From NCBI RefSeq assembly GCF_019279795.1, contig NC_056743.1, positions 1,784,166,466 through 1,784,230,465 on the forward strand: a DNA stretch of 64,000 nt. The letters run 5' to 3'. Below the pieces are notes generated by a model. The model saw only the letters and a program-made list of their open reading frames with translations, ran no database searches and was not told the DNA's origin. Numbering within the stretch: the first letter of the stretch is position 1; each line of letters begins with the position of its first letter. Positions 46,156 through 59,252 of this stretch are shown one piece after another. The DNA comes from Protopterus annectens. Taxonomy: Eukaryota > Chordata > Ceratodontiformes > Protopteridae. Position numbers and translations under genes: made by a program.

Positions 46156-47740
46156 TCTAAAAGATATATAATTAAAGTAAACATAAGTTGTATACAGAAA
46201 ATGCATATGTTAGCAATTAAGTTGGAATCCACCAAAATGAATTGGACTCTATATCTACTTGTATTAGGGGATTCAAGTAACAATACAGGCATATACATAC
46301 ATATATACCTACGTACATATATTTCAGGCACAAGTAATAATGGCCTTCTAGCCTGCCAATACACCAAATAAATCTTTCCCATAATAAGTGTCCAAGTTGT
46401 TCTTAAAAATATCCAAGCTAGTGCTTTCTTAAATATTATTTGGTACTCTATGGCATACATCAGCTCCTTTCTTGGAGAGCCAATCAATACATCTCTCAGT
46501 CCTATACAGTCTTAGATTGTCTGATGATTGTCTAGTATTTTAGATAACCTTAAACATTCCCAGAGGTAGTTGTCTCTAAATGCCCTATATACCTGCATAA
46601 GGTCTCCTCTTAAATATCTGTGTGGGACACTGTACATGTTTAGATATTTTAGTCTTTCACAGTAGCTTAAATTTTCACATCTATGGATGCTCTTGGTATA
46701 TCCCCACTGTACTCTTTCCAATTTACTCATGCTTGTTTTCTTATAAGGTTTCCATAGTCTACTTTGGGTCTAATTTACTTTCAGATAATGATTTCATAAT
46801 TTCTGTTTTCCTAAACTTTATAAATATTTTATATACCTATAGTTCTATAACTATCATTAACCAATTGGATTATATGATTAGAAAAATTCAAAGCTGGAGC
46901 TACCTGGGCTGTGTCTACAAATGGTCTATAGTGATCACTGTACTGCCCCAGTAAACAAAGTAAAATAAATACTCATATAGCCAGGTCCTTAAATAAATCT
47001 ACAGTTTCAATCATCATGTGTTATATTAAATATTCATCCTTCAATCTATGTCTCCCAAATCTTGCGTGGTTAGTTTTTGATGTATTTATCAGCATATTAT
47101 TCTCCTGTGCCCCAAATGGTCAATTTAGTCAAGTTCCTTTGTATACATACCCTATCTGTAACATATGTAATCAGTTTACCCATGTTCAGGTCATCTGCAT
47201 ACAGACATAAACAAGTATGGACCTAGAACAGACACCTATGGGACTTCCTGACTGTAACTTAGAATTTCACATGTCCAATTGCTGTATGATACTTGCCATG
47301 TCCGATTTCTAAGCCATGCAGCTATCCTTCTTATCAAGATTACATCAATGCCTAGTTTTTTGATTCACTGATCAATGTTTTGAGTATGACCCTATCAAAG
47401 TCTGAAGTTGTCTATATAAATTACATCACAATATAATGTTTTCATTTATAGTTATAGCATGCTGCAGTTGTTATAGATCTTTTTTCAACATATGCATGCT
47501 GACATATGGTTACAAGTCCCAACTTTTATAATTCTGAAAAAATTTTTTTTACAATAACTGCTCCATTATTTTTTCCACAATAAGAAAGTAATCTTATGGG
47601 TCTGCATGACTGTGGGTTTGTCCTATTCCCCTTTCCCTTAAATATAGGTTTAACAAGTGCATGTCTCCAGTCTTGAGGAATCTCCCCCATACATATATGA
47701 TCTAGAGAATAATAGATATACCCAGGGATTCAACAAGTAT
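46156..47740 (-). mobile_element. Old L2-type LINE, minus strand
   Basis: Read on the minus strand from 47740: IPQDWRHALVKPIFKGKG and NRTNPQSCRPI (RT start), a KIME-like stretch near 47560, then LHGLEIGHGKYHTAIGHVKF near 47300, a decayed GVPQGSVLGP near 47240, YADDLN near 47190, and near 46730-46512 LERVQWGYTKSIHRCENLSY, ERLKYLNMYSV, RYLRGDLMQVY. Then SLDIFKNNLDTYY-like near 46400. These are L2/CR1-group features and differ in wording from the CR1 family above. Frames are badly broken, so the copy is ancient. Confidence 0.75.
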
Positions 47741-47744
47741 GCAA

Positions 47745-50700
47745 GCCTTGAGCTAAGCCTATATGTTTCATTCATGTTAACATGACCTGCAGTAGTGGTC
47801 AATGAATATTCAAGCCACTAAGCACCCCCTACACATTAAGCAGCAGCTGTTCATAACCAGAACATCTGTTAGCAGCCATGTTGAGGTACAGATAGGCTTG
47901 AGAACATAATTTGGCTTAAGTAGGAGACAACAGAGGTGCATCAAGATCCAGCATGAGAAGAGTGAATATCTAGTCTTCATCCTGGGAACTCTCATCTCTG
48001 TCTCCTATCGCATATCCCTGGGTCAGTGCTGGAAAGGACATCAACTTTGCAGTTTTAAGTAGGACTTTCTCTACTTTTCCAATTCAGGCACCAAGACCCC
48101 CATCCATAATACCCTATACCAGTCCTATCAGTTCCTGATTGCTGACAAAACCACCACATTCACTAGTACTACCTAAAACATGTGGAGCAGGTAGGGCAGG
48201 AGTTTTGGAGTTTTGGAGGTAACTCAGAGAGGTTGTGACCCAGATGTGCTAGGTGTCTGTGTTGCCTCTGGTGATGCTGACACAGCCTCCTGTACAGGTA
48301 TGCTGGTCTGATATCCAGTAGTCATTCTAGCTTCACATGCTGATGGTCATTTGTTTTAAAGGAGCAATGTTTCTACAAAGAAAAAAAAAGAAAAAAAATA
48401 CAAAAAGAGAGAGAAAGAGATAGGGTTGCAGAGAGAAAACATATAAAATAACATCAATTCCATGTCATTTTAATATTTCAATACATAACCAAATTGATCT
48501 ATGCATATGGCAAACTTTGGCACATCCAGATATGATGTGAAACCCTACATGTGTCATAAAATACATCAGTCTCAGTGCTAATGTACACATTAGGCAAACA
48601 GTCAGGTGACTATAGCATATGTGATATATGCATTCCAAGTAAAGATATCCATTTACATAACTGGAAAGATTAACATTATTTAATGATTGCAGAAAATAGA
48701 TTTTATAAACTACTGAGCTCTCAAAGCTACCTTTTGTTCCTTGGAATTAAACACACACACACACACATCTAAGTTGATTTACATATTGCCTAATGCAATG
48801 ATCAAGAGCTTTTGGAGCAGGCATGTATGCTTGACGTATAGGTTAGGTATGCCTACTCAGCTGTGTGTCTTAAGATCATATGGACTGATGAAATGACATT
48901 TGGTAAATTTAATGAAATTTCAGATGTAGTATGATGTTGCTTATATTTACACTTGAGCCATAAGAAGCATAATGAAGAAGTGCATTGACTAGCCAGTTTA
49001 TGGTATTGTATTTGCTGGTAATGGGTCCCTATACTCACAGAATACAGTGCTGTTTGCAATTGCAAATTCTGCCTCCCATTGGCTCAGGGGGTCCTGCTTG
49101 CACCTCTTCATGTTGCACTGCTCACCACAGCATGGCATACCAGTTGCACTTGTTACAGCCTTCACACAGCTATTCCAAGCCCCAGTCTTGTAATGAGACC
49201 TGGCAGAGCCCTCCTACAGAAGCATACAACTGCAGTAATGTATGAGGAGTGCCACAAAGATTCTGGACTCCTCTTGATACCGACAAACAGAAAAAACAAT
49301 GACCAAGGAAAAAGTCCATGGAACCAAACAAGAAATGTCACGGCTGCTGAATCTGCAGCACCCTCATCCTTACCTGTTATGTCTTCCAAAATATACCTAG
49401 AAATATGGCAGTGAACTGCTGCCCAATTCAGATCTCTGCTGCTGTTCACAAGTCTATGCATTAACACATTGAGCCACAGAAAAAGTTTCATAACAAGTGC
49501 ATCTTCTATACTCAGTACTGTTAATATTTCTGATGGAAGTGCAACAGTGTCAGTCTCATGTGTGCTGCTGATGGCATTCTAAATTTAATTTCTGAAGTTT
49601 TACCTTGCAAACTGAACTGTTGTTCATTACTGCTGACTGCTGGTGGTTGCTGATGTGCAATGTATCCAAAATGAAGCCAACAAAAGGATAAAATGTCTGA
49701 GTGTGATGATTTCTCAACTCTGTGGTCTTCTATCATGAAATTCTGGACATTGTGGATTCCTGTTGTCACACAGACATCACCCTGTCTAGATTTGAATGTT
49801 GAAAATATGTCATTAACATAAAACTCTGAGAAGATTAACAGTATGTGCCACACACACAAGAGGTATTTATGAGACAAAGTTGACTACATATAATCAAGCT
49901 TTGACATTGTAACATGTTACATTTATAAGCAATATAAACATTTTCTCAACATTGACCTTTTGTATATCACACTTGTTACAGTAAATGCATGGATGTATGT
50001 GATACATGCACCACTTAACCTAAGAATTCTTGTCACAGTTAAAGAATGTATGCAATACAAGAGTAAGTTATTTCCTTTCTTTTCTGAGCAGTAATCCCTT
50101 CTGATGTGTTTGTAAAATGATTGCATTGTAATTTGCATTTATTTAGAAATGTAGTGTTTGCATGTTTAAGTGTTATGGCCTTGATATAACATACACACCC
50201 TTTGTACTTAAAGGCACATTTATCTCTTAAGCAAATATTCATAAATGTGGTATAAAGGTTATCTCCTAAGTAAGCCAATGTAATCTCAAACTTCTTTTGT
50301 AAGTTTATTCTCCCTGACATACCCTCTGTAAGTGTACATCAAAGTGGCAGGAGTGTTAAACACTTAATTATGCACTACTGTTAATGAGTCACATTTATAA
50401 GCCCATAGCAAGACCCATTACTCAATGCTTATTCTTGTACTGCTAAGGTAAGTACACAGCACTGTGAAGGTCTTCGCACCATGTGCACTGCATTGTGCAG
50501 GTCCTCACAACATGTTTACCTGCCTAGCACTTCAAGCAGACTGAGTGATTCATGAATGATAATGAGTGGACACCTAATTTACATATTCACCATGTCCAGA
50601 GGGGTTAATTTGCACTATATAAGTACAATCTGGGGCTAAGATAGTTGTATCATAGTAAGGAAGACTGCTTAGATTCATCAGCTATGGATACTGTTCTTTG

Positions 50701-51167
50701 ACTGCTGCTGTTATATTACTTTTGGTGAACCTTACTAAACAATGCACCAAGGTCTGTAATATGTCTTTACAAGTAATAGTTACACAATTATGATGTTATT
50801 ATTTTTTCAAATAAAATTGAGTGATGTCTGCACTTTGCCAATTTGTGCTGTTATAAAAGATATAACAGTTGTTATTGGAATGATCCTCATTTAATGTTAT
50901 ATACCTTTGCAGCAACATTTGCCTGCAGATGTGAACATATTTTAGAAATTACGTTAGAAGTAGTAATGTGAAATTTACATTTTAGACAAAAATCTGAGTT
51001 AAGCCTATTATATATGTCTGACATAAACAGGTATTATCCCACTAGAAGGTTGTGTCCTTTACATATGTGTTTGCTGTTGTAGGTTTGAGGGAATAGTTGT
51101 TTCACAGGTGACCTTTTATTTTCATCTCTTAAATGAGTGCTGTTTACAGTTTGCAAATTCCTTTTTG
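47745..51167. other. No recognisable gene
   Basis: AT-rich. A Ser/Thr/Pro-rich minus-strand stretch at about 48300-48190 (PVQEAVSASPEATQTP) looks protein-like but is short and has no partner. Frames of 90-118 residues at 49079-49877 and 50039-50320 match nothing I recognise. A TATA-like ACTATATAAG lies at about 50618. Confidence 0.4.
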
Positions 51168-53112
51168 AAGCAGAAGGAGGAAACTGGTGTGGAATGAGGC
51201 GAAGTCCCAAGACTGGAAAAACTCCCTTATCAGCCTCAACAAAAAGTTGAGATCCCTCATCAAATCCTCTAACGCTAGCTATGAAAACAGAATTGCAACA
51301 GATAGTAAAGACAACCACAAGGCCTTCTGTAGTTATGTAAAGAATCTCCATGGCAATACCCAGATTTGTTCTGAGCTACTGCACAATAGTACCTCCTATA
51401 CCAAGCCAACAGATATTGTCAATATACTGGCTGACAGATTCAGTGCCAACTTTACCCCTCTCTCCCCACCAAGGGACCAGTCAGAGTACCAGTAGATTGC
51501 CAGGCACCCAGTATTACTGCTGCACAGGTTAAAACAGCACTGTCCAAGGCCAAGAATGCAGCTTCTATGGGACCTGACAATATCCCTGGCTGTGTTCTAC
51601 ATGAACTACAGAGTGAACTGACACCTCACCTGTGTGCCCTGTTCATTCACAGCCCAAGTCAGGCTTTGTCCCTACCAAATGGCGCAATGCTACAGTCATC
51701 CCTCTCCATAAAGGAGGAGTGACTACAGACCCTGGGAACTATCACCCCATTAGCCTAACGAGTCTGATATGCAAAGCTATGGAATGCATCATACTGGACC
51801 TAATAAACAAGGAAATAGGGAATCTCCAAACTCTTGATCCCACACAGTTTGGTTTTGTGAAGGGTAGATCATGCTTGCTCAACTTGGTCAACTTCTTTGA
51901 GTCAGTCACCAGAGCTGTGAATGAAGGCAAGGTGGTTCATACAGCCTACCTTGATCTGGCCAAGGCTTTTGATACCATTCCCCACTCAGAAATCATAGAA
52001 AAACTCACTAAGCTAGGCATCAACCCCTATATCACTAGATGGGTTGCAAACTGGCTCACAGGTAGAACCGACAGTGTGAAAGTAGCTGGCTCTAAGTCAG
52101 ACTGCCAACCAGTCATGAGTGGAGCCCCACAGGGTTTGGTCCTGGGTCCTCTACTGTTTGGTATCTACTTCTCTGAAGTCCAGGCCAACATGAAGGGACT
52201 CTGGCTGACAAAGTTCACATACAATTGCAAGTTTGGAGCTATTATTAACTCCCCGAGTGATGTTGACATCCTACAGAAAGGCCTCATTTAGACCAACAAC
52301 TGGTGTCAGACCCATGGCCTTAAGCTCAATGCCAAAAAATGTGTCATCATCCACTTTGGGAAAAACCAGGTTCCTTGAATTACCACATCGATGGTAGTCC
52401 ACTGAACACAGAAGGTGTTATAAGAGATCTGGGAACACAGGTTGACAGCAGTTTTGACCACCACATTACCACTGTGGTCAGAAAGTCCTTCTATGTGGCA
52501 CATCTCATTACTAAGAGTTTTGCATACAGGAAGAATGAGTTCATTGTCTCCTTCTAGTCTTCCCTCATTAGGCCAATCATTGAGTACAATGCCCCATTTG
52601 GCATATACCTCACTAAACACCTGAAACAACTGGAGAGGCTGCAAAAGTACCTCACAAAGAGGATCCTAGGCCTTAAACATTTGTCCTATATGGACAGACT
52701 AAAAAAACTCCAACTATTCTCTGTCTCATATCGCCTACTTAAGAGGCAATCTCTGCTTGACTTACAAAGCCATGTCTGAATGACCTGTGTAAGAAATTCT
52801 AAATCTAAAGAAAACCCAATCCCTCCACACCACAATCAACAGAACATGCTGGAGGGACTGGTTGATAATCCACAGACTGTCCATGCTATGGAATAGACTT
52901 CCCATACATGTCAAGCACAGCACCTCACTGGCCTTCTTCAAGAGTAATCTTGATGAGTGGATGGGAAATAGAAAATTCATCCCAGGAATCACACCAGTGG
53001 CTTTACGAACTAAGGTCGAGTGGCACGATGCCAGGGTAATCTTATGGGCTAGGCTTGTAAAGGCTCCAGGGCCATTAGCCTAGTGCACACCTATGAACCT
53101 ACGAACCTATGA
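51168..53112 (+). mobile_element. 5'-truncated CR1 LINE (copy D)
   Basis: It starts abruptly in the linker between endonuclease and RT (AGAAGGAGGAAACTGGTG; copy B around 12960) and ends with the 3' hairpin (53046-53085) and CCTATGAACCTACGAACCTAT. This truncation at the 5' side is usual for LINE insertions. It is the least interrupted RT among the 5'-truncated copies. Confidence 0.88.
51187..53024 (+). pseudogene. CR1 ORF2 reverse transcriptase remnant (copy D)
   Basis: Open parts: 51187-51495 (SLISLNKKLRSLIKSSNASY, then IVNILADRFSANFTPLSP), 51632-52291 (VIPLHKGGVTTDPGNYHPIS, FGFVKGRSCLLNLVNFF, motif A YLDLAKAFDTIPHSE, motif B GAPQGLVLGPLLFGIYF), then shorter pieces to WRDW and FKSNLDEWMGN near 52980. 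Motif C reads KFTYNCKF instead of KFADDCKL, so both catalytic Asp are lost. Frame changes occur around 51490-51640. A TAG at 52289 and later stops break the C-terminal part. Confidence 0.85.
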
Positions 53113-53488
53113 CAGGGGGTTTTAATGGTTTCTATAAGAAAAGGTTCAGTGACATCTATTACATACACAATTTTTGTTCTGCCCTCATCTCCTTAGTAAA
53201 TTAACAAAAGTCTGAATAAAGAAAACAAATGATTTGTTGAAATTGTCATTTCATTAAACTTGATTCATTGTTAATACTGCTGTATATATACTGGAGTAAC
53301 ACATTTCTTCATCCTTATTCAGGTCTGTCAGTTGGGGAGGAGGGCAGAGATACACTTATCTATTCGATGTGCGTATTCAAATAGATCAGCCATCTGCACA
53401 TATTTAACAGTGTCTGCATAAATTAATATTTTTTTCCCAATCCCTGCTTCTTTTTCTGATACATAGTTTTTTATTCCCAAACAGAGAT

Positions 53489-53734
53489 ATGAAATCTGGG
53501 TCACATAAATCAGCATTCTCAGATGCCGAGAATGAGATTATGCTGCAGGCCCTCCATCAACATAGACCATATCTTTTACAGAAAACCATAACTGATAAGC
53601 CCCTTTGTGACCACATCTGCTGGCTGGTTATTGATGATGTGAATTCTGTGATTAATCATGACCATGACTATGGCGCCATCAGATATCGAGCCAATGACAT
53701 GATCACCAAGGGCGAAAAAGAGCCAGTGCTATAG
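53489..53734 (+). CDS. Myb/SANT-like exon of a second Harbinger element
   Basis: The peptide starts MKSGSHKSAFSDAENEIMLQ, then HQHRPYLLQ, and ends AIRYRANDMITKGEKEPV. 'FSDAENEIML' and the final helix line up with the Myb-like domain of Harbinger proteins. Compare QVRHHYADLKQRKKDLLEE in the gene at 24.6 kb. The ATG sits in a purine-rich context (GATATGAAA), and a start directly before FSDAE is usual for these proteins. The central part (WLVIDDVNSVIN) fits the second helix. The rest of the gene may include acidic exons at 54750-54985. Confidence 0.6.
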   Translation: MKSGSHKSAFSDAENEIMLQALHQHRPYLLQKTITDKPLCDHICWLVIDDVNSVINHDHDYGAIRYRANDMITKGEKEPVL

Positions 53735-53927
53735 CATGAGAACAGAGGGCTACTGGTGGCAGTTCAGCTACAGAACCACCATTCAATGAGACAGAGGAGT
53801 ACCATTCCACTGCAAGGGATCCAAGCAACTCACTGGGGTACTGGGGTTTCCTAGTGTCATACTGGACATGGGTGTGGAAGCGGAAGATGACTAAAGGGAG
53901 TCTACTGCTGATGCTCCAGGTATTATG

Positions 53928-54252
<325 letters not shown>

Positions 54253-54337
<85 letters not shown>

Positions 54338-54357
54338 TAGATACACATCGCATACTT

Positions 54358-54391
<34 letters not shown>
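54253..54391. repeat. (TA)n and (CA)n microsatellites
   Basis: TA units at 54253-54332 with one break, a short unique stretch, and then CA units at 54361-54391. Confidence 0.95.
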
Positions 54392-54396
<5 letters not shown>

Positions 54397-54754
54397 ATTT
54401 TTTTTGGCAGAAAAAAGACAATAGAAATATATCTTGTATAAAATCTTATTTAGAGTAATAATAAGGTTGTTCTTCATGTGTCATTTTCTGTTTAATGCAT
54501 ATCACACCTGTATCCATCTCAATTTTGTCCTTCTGTTTGTACTGAGGTTCTATGACCACCTGCAAATGGTATGCACATACCTTTTTATTTGTATTACTTT
54601 ATATGATTGTATATTGAAATCTTCCTTAATTACATGTTTAATTGCACCTGCCGTTGTTATTGCTTAACTCAGGATTACATAGCATACATCTGATCAGGTT
54701 TTTGTGTATTTCTCTTTTTGTTGTGTTTAAATGCTATAATCACAAGATGGCCTG

Positions 54755-54985
54755 CCACTGGCACTGTGGAGCACCTACTGTCAGATGTTGGATTATTGGT
54801 AGCCTCTGCTGATGGTGGCAGTGATGAACAGGTGCAGTCTGGGAGTGGAGAATGCTAGTCTGACACTGAGACTGTGGCTCCTCTACCCCCTACCCAGAAT
54901 TTAGGCACAATCAGTATGCCAAAACATACCCATGACACAGAGCCATCTGTGACAGGACAGGCTAAGGGTGACATAGTTGATCAGG
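54755..54985 (+). CDS. Possible internal exon of the second Harbinger Myb gene
   Basis: It reads as an acidic Ser/Thr/Pro stretch (GGSDEQVQSGSGE, a stop, then SDTETVAPLPPTQNLGTISM and TEPSVTGQAKGDIVDQ) ending at a donor-like CAG|GTTAGT at about 54985. The composition is protein-like and unlike the AT-rich surroundings. No domain is visible and one stop interrupts it. Confidence 0.35.
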
Positions 54986-55239
54986 TTAGTACACTTACTC
55001 CAGTTGCAGAGCTGACAGTCTCCTCCAAGCCATTTTGAGGATGAAGCACCACACAGGGGTGTCAGTAAAGGTGCTCAGAGTATGCATGCTTTGTATCCTC
55101 CCCAGTGATGTTGTTGTGCCAGTAGGTGCCACACAACTTATGTGTAAGGCCATCATGGAGGCACAGACAAGTTTAACCAGGTCCTCAAAATAGATAGTCA
55201 GAATAAAGCATGTTGTGCCTTCTGACGTTTGAGACTGCC

Positions 55240-55613
55240 TAAACTGTGTGGGTGACTCATTGCACTGGATGAATCGCACACTGAATCACAAAGTGTCTGT
55301 AATGCAATGTCTGCTGAGGGAGGGGCAGCATCCATGTGGCCAGAGTCTTGCTACATCATCAGATGTTAGCCAGTGTCACCATGACAGACCATGCTCATGT
55401 AGTGGCACTACTTCCACTGCTGCTCCATTAGTGACTGAGGTGCCCACATCCAAATGTGGTAGATCACATGGTCATGGTTGTGTAAGGAGGCGTGATGAGA
55501 GCTCATCCAGCAGCCATTGTTCACATTCAGGTAGAACCCCAACTTCAATCCAGGGTCATAGAATTAACAGTGCAACTCCTGGCAGAAGTAGATCATGTAA
55601 CCAGGAAAAGTAA
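55240..55613 (+). pseudogene. Ser/His/Arg-rich frame in the second Harbinger, uncertain
   Basis: A plus-strand frame of 121 codons (55248-55613) gives NHKVSVMQCLLREGQHPC and a Ser/His-rich tail. It may be a frameshifted or decayed exon of the Myb gene. No family was recognised. Confidence 0.25.
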
Positions 55614-55738
55614 CTGTGACCTGAATCCCCTCCCATGCACTGGCCACACCTGTCCAGGATTGCGTATCACTAGGTAAAGTACTTCAATTGTGTTCCTGCA
55701 GACCCACCCAAGGGGTGTTCTCACCGTGACCATACCAT

Positions 55739-55860
<122 letters not shown>

Positions 55861-56030
55861 TATAAATCATTATTATGCAATGACTGGCCATTAACATTCA
55901 GAAACAAGTTCGCTGATCAGTCAGTCCAACCAGCGTGCCCATTGCATATCAAGAATATACCGATGATAAAAGTCCAGCTGCTAAACTAACATTGAGTGGC
56001 CAGACTTTTATCTATTGGTTTGTGTAGAAG

Positions 56031-56195
56031 TGCATTAGTCTGAAGGAAAGAAAGTCTAAAACTGGAATGTATGCCACTATTTAGTGACTTCTTCCCTCAT
56101 AAAATTTGTGGTTTTCAGACAAATCACTGAAGAACAAAGTCACTAAATAATGACATGCATTTCAGTTTCAGATTTTCTTTCCTTCAGACAATGCA
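56031..56195. mobile_element. Fold-back MITE
   Basis: The left arm TGCATTAGTCTGAAGGAAAG, then AAACTGGAATGTATG, then TATTTAGTGACTT is mirrored at 56132-56195. The loop is about 35 bp. No coding capacity. Confidence 0.75.
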
Positions 56196-56682
56196 AATCC
56201 ATCCATCCTCATCCCCTTTTCCCATTTTTGAATATGGGGTCGGAGTGTCACTACAACAATGACAATCATCTAGAGCCAAGATTTATACTGTAAAACCTTT
56301 CTCAAAAAATAAGAGTTTGGAGAGGTATTTACAAGCTCAGAGAAAATACAAGAAAAAGCAGGTACATTCTGCAAAACTAAAGAAACATACCTGATTTTCC
56401 TTGTATTTTCCCCATCTCTCATACCTCTAAACTGTCCGGAGGTTACAGCTTTCTTTTACTTTCCAAAAAAAAATAAGCAACAGAGATCTTCCTATCTCCA
56501 TTGCTTGCTTTCCAAAGCACTGATGTACTGCGTAAACATGGGAACAGAAGTCCCATATGCATGCGCAGTACATAAACAAAGCAGCAGAATCAGGAAATAA
56601 CATGGAAAAACACCACGCTGCCATTATACAAAGACATTATTTAAGAAAAGTAATGTTTTTCTTAAATGATATCATTGTATAA

Positions 56683-56829
56683 TAGCAATAACTGACTCCT
56701 GGGTGTGATATATTGAAGATTTACCCACAGTTGGCTTTGTTTAATCCCTTGGGCTTTGCCCTCATGATTAAACCACACTAACCATGGGTAAATCTTCAAT
56801 ATGCCACATCCATGTCATCAGTTATTTCT
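56683..56829. mobile_element. Fold-back MITE or hairpin
   Basis: AATAACTGACTCCTGGGTGT, then ATATTGAAGATTTACCCA, then TTTAATCCC is mirrored at 56765-56829. The apex TTGGGCTTTGCCC forms a smaller hairpin. Confidence 0.7.
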
Positions 56830-57605
56830 ATAATATTGAATAATTTACATCTGTCGCAACCTGTCTTGATAATGCTTACTTGCTGTTAACCTGACTTCTC
56901 ACTCACACATGTTTCTTTAGTGTCAGACATATCCTTGTGTAAAACCCCCACCATATGCAAATGATGGTGACTGTGCCCTACCCTTTGCACATTTCTTTGT
57001 GACTTAAGGTTGCCTTGCCCATGTCTGATACACAGAGTAGATGTTAATGCTTGCTTAGTCAGATGGTTACTTTAGTCAAACGTAGTGTACTGATTTGCAC
57101 TTATTTTCTTTTTCTGCTCAAGTTGAAACAATTTTATGTAGATTGTGCGACTCTCGTTGTATCTGTAGTAGCATTCTTAGCAATGCTGTCCTAATAGCTA
57201 AGATTTATTGCTTGTTCAGCACCTTATGCCAATGATGCTAAGCTTTCCCTGGTCACTGTTGGAGGTGCCCAAGTTGGGCAACTTTAATGCACGATGCACA
57301 GGACTGGGTAGATTATTATTTATGTTGCGTATATCACTCATGAGTTACTGCTGACATTCTTGCATTTTTCAGACATTTTTTTTATTATTGACATACAATA
57401 CTTGCATATAAAGGTAATCATTTTTATCTCTTTATAGGTTTGTCACTTACCTTCCTTAATGATGCTACTACAAGCTGTTTCTTCTGGGGATTAATATGTC
57501 TGATGCTCACAGAACACAACTATTACATGGGTAAGTAATGACTGATAATTTTGCAAGCATCACTACTGTTAATGTTTGCATGTGCTTAGCTTCTTAAGTT
57601 TTGAC
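56830..57605. other. No recognisable gene
   Basis: AT-rich flank of the transposase relic. On the minus strand a donor-like GGAAG|GTAAGT occurs near 57450, similar in position to the one beyond the transposase at 42 kb. Confidence 0.35.
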
Positions 57606-58145
57606 TTAGGTAGTGAGTATGTGCAGTATTCTCTGCCTGTTAGCCAGGACCATTCCATATTTTGCATGCCCACCTCTCCCAGGATCATTCATAGCTGCTG
57701 GTCCTTCTTCAGACTCCTCATTTGTTTCTGATGGCCCTGCTGGTCCTGCCTGTGGTGCTGGGAACTGCAGTCCTTGGCCTTGTAGTCCCTGTTGCAACTG
57801 TTTCCTAACAATTATATTATGTAACAAGGCACAGACTGACATTATTTTTAATGAGGTGGCTGGATCATACTGCAGGGTACCTCCAGGTGTACCTAGATAT
57901 TGTAATTGTAATTTGAGCAAGTCAAATATGTGCTTTATAATTCTAGTTTAAGTATGTGAATTATTGTAACCTTGTTTAGTGGGGTTGTGTGGGTTTCTCA
58001 CTGGTGTCAGGAGCCAAGGCTCTAGTACTTAACCTGTATCCCCTACATGTATAAAATACTTTGCCATTTGGGTATGTCAGCTTTCGCGATTTTTATTTCA
58101 GGAAAATGTTGTTCGGTTACCTGGGACTCAATGTTTCAAAGTAGA
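57606..58145 (-). pseudogene. HARBI1-like transposase C-terminus of a second Harbinger
   Basis: The frame at 57920-57606 gives GGTLQYDPATSLKIMSVCAL, LHNIIVRKQLQQGLQ and a Glu/Pro-rich tail ending RQRILHILTT. It aligns with the end of the transposase at 42 kb (LQYSPATCIQIVMVCAMLHN, tail RQCISHTLTQ). Upstream on the minus strand a decayed MAKYFIHVGDTG, VLEPWLLTPVRNPHN and RIIKHIFDLLK can be read, the last holding the position of the catalytic Glu as Lys. The two catalytic Asp regions are absent. It is a different lineage member and older than the 42-kb copy. Confidence 0.8.
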
Positions 58146-58261
58146 TCCACAGTGAGACATGTACTAGGGCTTGTTGTTTATCTATTATATTATTACCATG
58201 CATTAATTTTAAAACTTGTTACGTAGTAATATTTTTATGTGAAAAAGCTTATTTGATTTAT

Positions 58262-58490
58262 GAATATCAGTGTCAGTGGTGCAAATGGTAGCACACTCAC
58301 CTTTGGGGCAGTGGACTGCAGGTTCTATTCCCACACCAGGTAAGTCAATTACTAATGCAGCCTCAGGTGGGTGTTGCACTTTTGAGTGTTTCATACTTTA
58401 GATGAGATGTTAAACTGAGGCCTCATCTGCTTGAGCTGGTTGTAGCTCGGGTGGATATAAAAGCTCGCATGGCACCTATCAAAAAGAGTA
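58262..58490 (+). mobile_element. tRNA-derived SINE (unassigned family)
   Basis: The A-box-like GTGCAAATGGTAGCACAC and B-box GGTTCTATTCC (about 58321) form the head. The body GATGAGATGTTAAACTGAGG, then CATGGCACCTATC and AAAGAGTAGGGGT resembles a central region I know from fish SINEs. The usual 3' end is missing after GGGGTCC. I cannot name the family with certainty. Confidence 0.65.
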
Positions 58491-58499
58491 GGGGTCCTT

Positions 58500-59240
58500 T
58501 ATTTATATACAAAAAAACTCTTATTTACAACATATATACATTTATACAAATCTATTTATACATACATTTGTGTCCCTATTAAACCCCAACTCCTTTTTCC
58601 ATAATCAATAGCTAATTTTATTTAATATTGTTGCTAAAATCCATTTATCATTAAACATAATTTAATTTATTCTTTCATTCCATGTAACCCATATGACATA
58701 AAACAAGTTTTTATCTATTCTTTTAACATATTCTTTACGGTTTAGCTTCATAAGTTCGACGGCCACATCTTCAATGCTGCTTCCGCGAACTGTGAACTGC
58801 ACAATTCAAAAACCACAAAAACCGAAGCAACGATTTACAAAACCTCACCCCCTTTTTGACCCATGGTAGCACTCATTTCGGTGGTGGAGTGATTGGGAAT
58901 GTTGAAGTTCAATATTCGTATGACATTTTGGACGTCGGCATAGGCCAAACGTTTCACGTATATGACCATTCGGAAATGTGCCTTCGCACAAATGAATGTA
59001 TACCATTATTTACTTCTGTTTTATAATACCCATATTTAATCATATCCATGTTTACTTTATTCACTTGCTTTATATCTTCAAAAAATCTTTGCATAGTTTT
59101 TCCAGTAACTTTTTTACTCTTTTACATTTCAAAAACACATGTTCCGTAGTTTTTTCTTCTTCACAATGTAAGCATATTGTATCACTTTTCTTTTTATATG
59201 AAAAATATACTTTCTACTTTCTGATTACACCATTTGCTTC
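58500..59240 (-). mobile_element. L1-like LINE 3' part, minus strand (left of PLE2)
   Basis: On the minus strand the segment near 59200-59080 reads KVYFSYKKKSDTICLHCEEE and KTTEHVFLKCKRVKKL. That is a CxxC-x7-H-x4-C motif of the kind at the end of L1/Tx1-group RTs. Below 58990 lies a CpG-containing stretch (58740-58990) that could be its 3' UTR. The same LINE continues at 63667-64000; PLE2 split it. Confidence 0.65.
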
Positions 59241-59252
59241 TTATTTTTAAAG
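59241..59252 (+). repeat. Target duplication of PLE2, left copy
   Basis: TTATTTTTAAAG, repeated exactly at 63655-63666. Confidence 0.75.

Noticed and set aside
48985-49491. Overlapping frames of 86-111 codons near 49.1-49.5 kb as a host exon
   Set aside because: Frames overlap on both strands, there is no recognisable domain and no splice-consistent partner. Left unannotated.
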